64,000 nucleotides of DNA from contig NC_071332.1 of the NCBI RefSeq assembly GCF_010183535.1, positions 14,074,001-14,138,000 on the forward strand, read 5' to 3'. Made by a program: the position numbers and the translations under genes. Below the pieces are notes generated by a model that saw nothing but the letters and a program-made list of their open reading frames with translations, was not told where the DNA came from and did not search any database. This stretch comes from Caenorhabditis remanei. Taxonomy: Eukaryota; Nematoda; Chromadorea; Rhabditida; Rhabditidae. Shown one piece after another: positions 56,753 through 64,000 of the stretch (positions are counted from its first letter, which is position 1; the number at the start of each line of letters is the position of its first letter).

Positions 56753-56961
56753 ATACTTGGTTTTTTCAGTTCAATAAAATATTCCTTTCTTTTAACTTTA
56801 TGTCAGTTATGAGATAAAAAGTTATGAGATAAAAACTTGAGAAAGCTGCAAAACCTACCACTAGTCATATTTCACGGTAATTCGATTCCGCCTTCCTTCC
56901 CAATAAATGCACGCTCGCAACCAACATAACACACAATCATTTCACTCTCTTCACCGAGAAC

Positions 56962-58768
56962 ATGATTTTGAATTTGAGCACCGGTAATCCATGCAAAGAT
57001 ATTGACTGTGCATCCTTTGGATACATCGTCTGCGCTTTCTCATTTATTCTGATAGTTTCTTTGTTGATATTTCCGTTTTATGTTGTTTCATTTAGACGAA
57101 ATCATTTGAAGAAAGAATCTGTAAGTATCAGATAATACTTTTGAAAAATTGAGAAAAAGCGGAGGGTTTTCAGCCAGAATCGGCGTTATCTTACACTTTA
57201 CAACATTTTAACCAAGTGGTGAAACTTATGCAGTTTCTGTTTATTTTAAACGGAATTGGTATTTGGTATATGATATCTGATCCTCTGTAAGTAAATATCA
57301 ACTTTAGTTTAAATCATTTTCTCAACAGGTCTAACTTCCAAGTAATCAACCATGCTATAATATTCATCTCACTGATCATCTTAACTACCATCACTTTAAT
57401 GCAAAATGTTATTCTATCCGTTGCATCATTTTATAAGATATTAACTAATTTCCTCCCAGAAACAAAAACGTCTTTGAATGTTGATGTGAAAACATTATCC
57501 ACTTATATCACATTATCCAACGTCATTATTTTCCTATTGAATTTCACATCGAAGTGCATGAAAATGGTATCAATATTTAGTACTGTCACTTCATCGAATG
57601 AAGCAACTTATACTGACAGTGAGAACAGATTTGATAAATGGACTCAGCGAGTTTATTTTGGCTCTTTTGTATTATTTTTTCTGTCAACATTATTGTATAT
57701 TCCAGTCAGTGTGTGTTTTTCGACAACGTTCGAATAATTATTCGAAAATTTATTCGAATAATTATTCGAACATTTTTCGAATACTGTTCGAATATTTTGT
57801 TCGAATACTTATTCGAATATGTTCGAATAATTATTCGAATTATTCGAATAATTGTTCGAACAGTATTCGAAGGCAATTTTATTCGAACAATTTTCGAATA
57901 TCGTTTCTAATAAAATTTGAAAATTTTTACTGTTTTTCAAAAAGTATTGTTTCCCGACGGAAAATTTTCGCAAGAATTGCTAGTTTTGTGGATAAATTTC
58001 CATCTGAACTGTTCAAAACATTCGAAATAGTTCTGACACATATCTTCATTTTTTTAAATTGAGCAAAGTTTTAAATCTAAAATATAAGTATAAATTGAAA
58101 AAAAACGGACGAAAATCATTTCAAATTTCATATTTATCTTTAAAGTTATTCGGTTCCAAAATCTTGCAGCTCTTCAACGAAAGAAATGTTCGAACGAATA
58201 TTCGAACGAATATTCGAATAGTCATTCGAATATTCGTTCGAAAATTCGTTCGAATAATTGTTCGATTAAAATTTCGAACAACTGTTCGAACGAATATTCG
58301 AAAAATTATTCGAATATCATTCGAATTTTTTTCGAAAATAGATATTTTCGAATAAGAAATTTCGAAAAACACACACTGATTCCAGTGGTTATCAGTTGGA
58401 AGAAGCTAACAAAATTACGGTCTGTGAGGAGCAATTATTCGAGGAAATCTACTTTATATCAGACGATATCTTTGTTATGGTTCAGATTAGTAAGTGTTCA
58501 CAGACTAGACACTCCAGTAGAAATGTTCTTTATTCAGTTGATATTTCCTATGATGTATCACATATTTGCTTTCAAAGATGAATTCAGTGAGACAAGAGTA
58601 AGCACTAGTCCCTAAATTTCGTCGCAATAATATTTCCAGATGTTCTTGGGAATTGTTATAACTGACTCGTGCATCACTCATTTTGTCATTCAATCATCTT
58701 ACTTGGCTTGCAGAAAGAACACTTTAGTGGAACCAAATCATCCAGGAAATCAATATGTTGCTAACTAA
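56962..58768 (+). pseudogene. Serpentine chemoreceptor, class Z (srz) 3, interrupted by a MITE
   Basis: Exons 56962-57120, 57174-57287, 57329-58489 (containing the insertion), 58538-58597 and 58640-58768. Motifs match srz 2: LLIFPFYVVSFRRNH, LQHFNQVVKLMQF, a LPETKTSLNVD loop, LYQTISLLWFRL and DSCITHFVIQSSYLACRKN. Exon 3 is broken at 57707-58378 by a 672-bp inverted-repeat element that introduces stops. Without the element and one 8-bp duplication the exon is open and aligns with srz 1 and 2. No other lesion is visible, so the insertion is probably recent. Confidence 0.85.
57707..58378. mobile_element. hAT-like MITE in the srz 3 coding exon
   Basis: Terminal inverted repeats are perfect for 16 bp (CAGTGTGTGTTTTTCG and its reverse complement). 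The element is flanked by direct repeats ATTCCAGT at 57699-57706 and 58379-58386: an 8-bp target duplication. CA-starting termini plus 8-bp duplications fit hAT-type elements. It has no transposase frame. The outer thirds are packed with TTCGAA/ATTCGAA words. Non-autonomous. Confidence 0.88.
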
Positions 58769-59046
58769 TTTACTGAATTCTATAGTTCCGTTGAATAAAT
58801 TTCTCCACGAAACAAAATGAAACGCTTTGTTCAAAGAACAGATGTTCAAAAAATTACCTTCTCTATAACTATAGTTAACAGAAAGTAATATTGGATATAG
58901 ATGAATGACTGACAGTTTTCATCTGTCTCTTCTTACGTTGGATACATTTGGTCAAATAATAGAGACGCAAAAGACTAATCCGGTCATTTCTGTTGAATCG
59001 TTCGTAGTATTGCACGTATAACAGTTCAATTCGCACTATTCACAAA

Positions 59047-59371
59047 ATGATCAAGATATACATACTGGTGTTTTTTCTAGCTGCCTCATTTATTTCACCT
59101 TTGATTTCAGAGAAAGGTAAGAAAGTGTATACAGTATTCCAAATATCAATGTGGTCTTTCAGTAAATATCTCTCATACGGAACCATCCAACTCTTCATCG
59201 TCTTCGGGAGAAACTCTGACACTCAAGCTTATTGTTCCAGAATATGTTAACATCAATATAACCGATTTCAGCGAAAAAATTAGGCTACTTTTGAATAAGA
59301 ATCTTACTAACGGAACGGATGAAAATGGAGTGAGGGAGCAGACAATGGAAACCGAAATGAATAATGAATAA
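59047..59371 (+). CDS. Small secreted Ser/Thr/Asn-rich protein
   Basis: Two exons, 59047-59116 and 59163-59371, encode about 92 residues. A signal peptide (IYILVFFLAASFISPL) is followed by a Ser-rich stretch and several N-glycosylation sequons (NIT, NLT, NGT). No family recognised. Plus-strand neighbour at 59569 is also a small secreted protein, though unrelated in sequence. Confidence 0.6.
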
Positions 59372-59568
59372 GATATATGAAAACTGTTTTGAAGGACAAA
59401 TAAAACTAAGATTTTTTACTTTTTTTCGCCGAAGAGGCCAATCACAGAATTCAGCGAACAAAAATAATCTGACGAGATCAGCCTTTTACTGTACAGTTGT
59501 GACATGTTCATTGCGATGCATTTTACACCTATTTTGTCTGCATTTAACACAATATATGCACCTTTCAA

Positions 59569-59958
59569 ATGCTTAAACTATGCCTGATTGTATCTCTTTT
59601 CGTTTTTTCTACAACGATGCCTCCGTCGCAGCAAGAGCTCAGTGAGCCACATCAATCTTTTGCAAACCAAAGAGAAATTAAATTTTCAGAACAACAAAAC
59701 CGAGAAGATCTATATGAAGCCGGAATGTCTCCTGATGCTGTTGACGGACTTATTGATATTGTGCCTGATTTTGATAGTTTAAGAACTTTGAGCCCAATTG
59801 AAACGCTTGAATTTCTAGTGGATCTTAATATAGAAGTGAATAATTATATGAGAAATCAAACACAAAAAGATCAAGACATCTATGCCAAATATTCTGAAAA
59901 GAAAGCGAAGGAAGCGGAGGCTCAGTTCCAAAAACAACTTGATGGACTTAAGAAATGA
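59569..59958 (+). CDS. Small secreted helical protein
   Basis: Single-exon frame of 129 codons with a signal peptide (MLKLCLIVSLFVFST). The mature part is helical: MSPDAVDGLIDIVPDFDSL, LSPIETLEFLVDLNIEVNNY, and a C-terminal charged helix with KKAKEAEAQFQKQL. The pattern is reminiscent of nematode DUF148/SXP-RAL-2-type secreted proteins, but I am not sure. AATAAA follows near 59994. Convergent with the nuclear receptor at 60014. Confidence 0.6.
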   Translation: MLKLCLIVSLFVFSTTMPPSQQELSEPHQSFANQREIKFSEQQNREDLYEAGMSPDAVDGLIDIVPDFDSLRTLSPIETLEFLVDLNIEVNNYMRNQTQKDQDIYAKYSEKKAKEAEAQFQKQLDGLKK

Positions 59959-60013
59959 TAAGTGCTCGAATTAAGGAAACATAACTCAAAATGAATAAAG
60001 GTTTATTTGGATG

Positions 60014-61579
60014 TTATGCTTCAACAAACAGTTCGGGGTGGGAAACTTCTATACAAAAAATATCAAACACGGTCGCCAAATCAAGTTTTGTTTGGTTTCT
60101 GCGAGCATCCAGCTGAAAATCAAAGCTTTTTAAAAAGTTCTGTCAAATTGACCTACCTGTAACTGGTTGTTGATCTTCATCATACTAGCCAGTCTCTTCA
60201 TATAATACGGATTCTTCTGATCATTCACATAATAATCATGCAGATCATTAGACAACTTCTCTTGAAACTTTTCACAAATTTGAAGAATTTCTCCTTGAAA
60301 TCGTTTCCCGACGTGATGGAAACACAGTTGACACAACATAAACGTCAGCTCCATATCTGATGGTTGAAGTTCAAACATAGAACGAGTCAATACATCCAGA
60401 CGGATCTCTGTTGGGATATCCATGAAACTGGAATTATAGTCTTTGAAAAACAGTACTATAAATGAGAATACTCACAATTTCAGCTCCTCCACTGTATACT
60501 TATTACACAACCATGACATATCAAGCTTCCTTTGATCCCATGCGTAAATCAGTTGATCTTGCTTCATTCCCTTCAACTTTTCCTCGGTGATTATATTTTG
60601 GATGTTCCTAACAAAACAAGCAAGTCTTTCCAGCTTCCACCAGATACTCCAAATTCCACCCAGAGTTTTCAACTGGAACTTTTTTGTTTTTAAAACGTTT
60701 TACAATTCCGGAATACCTGAAGACGTTGAGGCAGAGCCTGGAAATCATCGAAATGTGTCAACCACTTCGTCACTGACACAATATAATATTCCATTTGACA
60801 CATTGCTTCTTCTCTACCAAACTTTTCAATCTTTTGAGGGTCTGGGAGTTGAATTGATTTTTGAATTTTTCGTAGCCCAATTGACATTTTCTCTAAATTC
60901 GTTTTAGCTCGAATAGGAGTCTCGCACCCCTAAAAAACTAAAAAAAATCTGAGAATGTACTGATAAAAATGTTACCTGTTGAAAAAGCAAAGTTGCTTTA
61001 TCGATTAGAAATTGTAGATCAAGGAAACTTTTTGAGGTTTGAGAATTTGAAGAAGGTTTGGATGATTGAAAAATAATGAGATTTGATCTTCCACAAAATG
61101 TGTCCATTGTCTGGAACGGATATGTATCAAATGAAAAAAGATTTTAAAAGAACTCACAGGTGTAATCTTTTGAATAACTCCTTCGTTTTGATACCCATCT
61201 CGATTGAATTGGAAACCTGAAAAATGAAATCAGTCGCTGTGTCTGTTTTTCCGTTTGTCCAAAAACAAACTCACTTTCTGAACTCATTCCTATCGCCAAA
61301 CATTTTTGTAGTCGACATGATTTGCATGGAAAATATCCATCCTTCGAATAACTGCACGTGTTTTTCTTTTTACACACTTTTTTCAGTCTCGAACATCCAG
61401 CTCTTCTGAGAAAAACGAACACTAGAAGGAATTGGTGTTAAATCAAATAAAAATTACCGGAAAAACGCGGCACAGGCGCGACAGACAGCTGCACCGTAGT
61501 GTCGTTTACCGTTTGTCTCCTGTTCACAAACCAAACAGTTTGAGGATTTAGACGAAGTTGGTATTATACTCTCGGTCAT
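60014..61579 (-). CDS. Nuclear hormone receptor (nhr family) 5
   Basis: Minus-strand exons 61579-61458, 61405-61275, 61216-61158, 61110-60976, 60929-60717, 60672-60476, 60427-60157 and 60112-60014 join in frame, about 408 residues. DNA-binding domain: CLVCEQETNGKRHYGAAVCRAC (one residue longer in the first finger than receptors 1 and 2), P-box [10 protein letters not shown], then CKKKNTCSYSKDG to CKSCRLQKC. Ligand-binding domain: MDTFCGRSNLIIF, GIWSIWWKLERLA, LDVLTRSMFELQPSDMELTF, ending IFCIEVSHPELF. Clearly of the same subfamily as receptors 1 and 2, 15 kb away and inverted, with the srz cluster between. Intact. Confidence 0.9.
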
Positions 61580-62838
61580 TTTTCTGTACAAAAAATAAAC
61601 TGCTAGTATTATGAATAAATGATTCTTTTGAAAAACTGCAAAAGCTTATCGGCAACTAAAGACAAAGAGACGGAGAGGGAAAATTGAAATAGACAGAGAA
61701 AAAACTGAGGTAATAGACAAGCAGACTGTCGTGTCACAAACCACAGTTCATGGAGACCGGCTGATCGAAGAATCATTTGTGTGACGTTATATGAAAGAGG
61801 GTTGATGAACTGAAACAAACGGACCAGGAAAATAGTTTTTTGTGTATAGTTTGACTTGATGAAGAAAATATGATTCCGTTGATTATACACTCAACTTCAG
61901 TTTGGCTTGGGCAAAACCCTTTTTCCTTGATTTTTCAGATTTTCTTCATCTTTGGTGCATCTTCAATCCCTGGTAGTTTTAATGTTCTGATTTTTGAACA
62001 CCGGATGAAAAAGTAGAAATATATGTATTACCCGTGTAGATGAATTACATAAACTTTTCATTCATTTCCAATAATATTTTTCATCGGTTTTCAATCTCCC
62101 AAGCATTATCTTGAAGGGTACGGTAGTTATCAAAATACGAAGTGAGTGGGTGCGAACATGGCGCACGGCTCGATTTATGCGACGGGCAACTTTTTTATAT
62201 TGACACTAAATTGTATTGAAGAACTATCTATAATTTTATATTCTATTCGCGACAACATGCATGCGTCTCATCATTTTATCGTCCAAATGACTACGGTAGA
62301 CGAGAAAGTACGCGGAGTGCATTATATTTGACGCGCTGTTTTTATGAGAGTTAATTTCGAATTCTCCTGCCGAAACCAGAATTTTAGACGTTTTTTTGTT
62401 ATTTCAAGCCCATTATTTTCTATAAATTTATCCTTTAAACATCAAGAAACGTTTTTGTTATACCCAATTTGCACTATAGAGCGATATCGTCTTGAAAATT
62501 TGGATTGTTTTTGAAATCGACATACTTGAACTCTATTTTGCTGCTCGTTCCGTTTCAAATTTATATATTTTTGCAATTCTATGTTTAAAAAAATTCTTTC
62601 AAACTATTCCAAAACTTGAGATTTCATTCTATAATCGAACTTGGATATTTCTTGTTCAATATTGCGAAAATATTATCACGGCACGCTTCTTACAACCGCG
62701 CTTTATTGAAATCTCAAAAAATAGTGTGCGAAATTGAGAGATTCAGAGAAAAAGAGACATTTTCAAAGGCATTTTTCAGTTGCAAGAACTGTGCCGTGCT
62801 AATAGCCATCCTTCAAGTGCTTTATTACAGACTAACCA
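61580..62838. other. Intergenic region, mostly repeat-like
   Basis: The segment at about 62115-62340 is CG-richer than its surroundings with words such as GGGTACGGTAG, GCGCACGG and TTGACGCGC, and looks like a dispersed repeat of unknown class. Upstream of it is T-rich sequence. No gene supported. Confidence 0.35.
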
Positions 62839-64000
62839 ATGATTCCGATTCAAATCGATCGAAAATCCTTCTTAACTTGCCTGCTCTATGAGTTTTCCCG
62901 TGAAAAACCAGCGTGGGAAACTTATGGAAATTTCTGCGAAGTTATGGGAGCTGATGCTATCAAATATAAGGAATTCGAGATCTGGTATTATCGATTTTCT
63001 CACGGAAATTATGATTTGGATTACGACATCAGGTCAGCCACACGAGCAAAGTTGTCCTGACTTCAATTATAAATACAATTTTCAGTCTGGAACCGAAAAC
63101 TCACGAAATACCCGAAATGCCGCCTACGATTATCGAGAGTATTGTGCAGAATTCTGACTTCTAAGAACAGTAAAGTTGTAACAATTAACACTTGATCTAA
63201 CTATAGTAATTTCAGATTAATCCTCCGAAAAGTGTCTCGTGATCTTCGAGAGATCGTTGACAGTCGTAAACTTTCATGCGAATCGATTGAAGTTGTTTGG
63301 CAAACGGACCATGTCAAGTGTCGATTCGATAATCAGACAGTCTTGTATTCAAAGAAAACGAATATCAAATGCAGCGATGAGAATGTTATCCGTGTAGTTG
63401 ATAACGATTACATGAGAATAGCATTCACCGACTGGACATTTCCTCTGAAGAATCCAAAATTAAAATTGAAATTGTTCATTTTTGAGTGCTGTGGTCCCGA
63501 TAAGAGAACTGGAAATTCGAAAAAAGCTGCTTTGACGAGAAAATACTTCGATCAATTCGAAGAATTTCTCAAGTCTTTGAATCACAAAATCTCTGTCGAG
63601 AAACTAGAAATCATTTCAAACAACCCGGAGCTCTACCAAATCATGTCGGTTCTTCCATATCTGAAACCAGGCGTCCTGAAGTCTATTAGAGTGCCTGGCT
63701 ATGATTTAAACAAAGAAGATATCGATTTGACGGATATCATTCAAATAAATTCTGATTATATGTATAGAAGAGCTCAGTCTTTGCTGGCGGCTATCGAGAA
63801 AATAGTTGAATGTGATCAATGGAAACAAGCAGAAGAATTGCATCTCAAACACAATTGGGATTATATTCCAGATCAACATCTTGCTCATTTCAAGAAATTC
63901 CATATAACCGATGTTTTCACTACCCCGGATAAAATGATTCATTTGAGAAAGGTAAGAAATTCTGCTAAGAACTTCTTTAAAGCACTCAATTCCCATTTCA
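62839..64000 (+). CDS. HTH / F-box / FTH (fbxa-type) gene, partial at the window end
   Basis: Exon 1 (62839-63032) encodes a Mos1-transposase-type helix-turn-helix region (FLTCLLYEFSREKPAWETYG to WYYRFSHGNYDLDYD). Exon 2 (from 63086) starts the F-box (EIPEMPPTIIESIV, NSDF) and exon 3 (63216-63951) continues it (LILRKVSRDLREIVDSRKL) followed by an FTH/DUF38-type domain that runs past the window. F-box proteins recruit substrates to SCF ubiquitin ligases; in nematodes this class is greatly expanded and linked to pathogen response. TTACAG lies eight bases before the ATG. The exon 2 donor is abnormal: after NSDF the sequence reads TAAGAACAG instead of GTAAG, and a stop follows in frame, so the gene may be damaged or use another donor. 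Confidence 0.7.

Noticed and set aside
1..64000. CRISPR arrays, bacterial operons, rRNA genes
   Set aside because: No regularly spaced direct repeats or rRNA-like sequence; gene structure is eukaryotic throughout.

Overview
The window is nematode DNA, almost certainly Caenorhabditis. It has many short (about 45-60 bp) GT-AG introns ending in TTTCAG, acceptor-like TTTCAG sites just before several start codons (the signature of spliced-leader trans-splicing), AT-rich intergenic DNA, and nematode-expanded families: serpentine chemoreceptors (sre, sri-like, srz), supplementary nuclear hormone receptors, C-type lectins and an F-box/FTH gene. I cannot name the species.

Layout. 1-7.5 kb: a broken C-type lectin gene, a NADAR (YbiA-like) gene, four small single-membrane-segment genes, and a nuclear-looking coiled-coil gene on the minus strand. 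8.5-12.2 kb: two intact sre receptors. 13.3-15.4 kb: one intact sri-like receptor and the 3' half of a second one. 15.4-42.06 kb: one giant Bel/Pao LTR retrotransposon (26,635 bp) inserted in a coding exon of that second receptor, whose 5' half resumes at 42.06-42.46 kb. 43.3-53 kb: four nuclear hormone receptor genes. 53.5-58.8 kb: three srz receptors, the third carrying a 672-bp MITE in a coding exon. 59-60 kb: two small secreted-protein genes. 60-61.6 kb: a fifth nuclear receptor on the minus strand. 62.8-64 kb: an HTH/F-box/FTH gene running off the window.

The retrotransposon is the outstanding feature. Its two 718-bp LTRs look identical, it has a 5-bp target duplication (AGATC), and the host gene reads through in frame once the element is mentally removed, so the insertion is very recent. 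It is transcribed on the minus strand: 5' LTR (41339-42056), primer site, about 17 kb of extra sequence, gag, pol, 3' LTR (15422-16139). The extra 17 kb, where such elements normally have a short leader, carries four spliced genes on the same strand as gag-pol (called A, B, C, D here). A has a zinc-binding cluster resembling the one inside gag. B and C are divergent relatives sharing an exactly spaced CxC-x16-CQ motif. D is a small basic-then-acidic protein. The gag start lies inside a 514-bp inverted repeat that also contains a tRNA-like pol III promoter pair. A short motif, CGAGG, is scattered over the whole element on one strand only.

All exon boundaries are my reading of splice consensus plus frame continuity, not transcript evidence. 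Family names rest on recognised motifs, with no database search.
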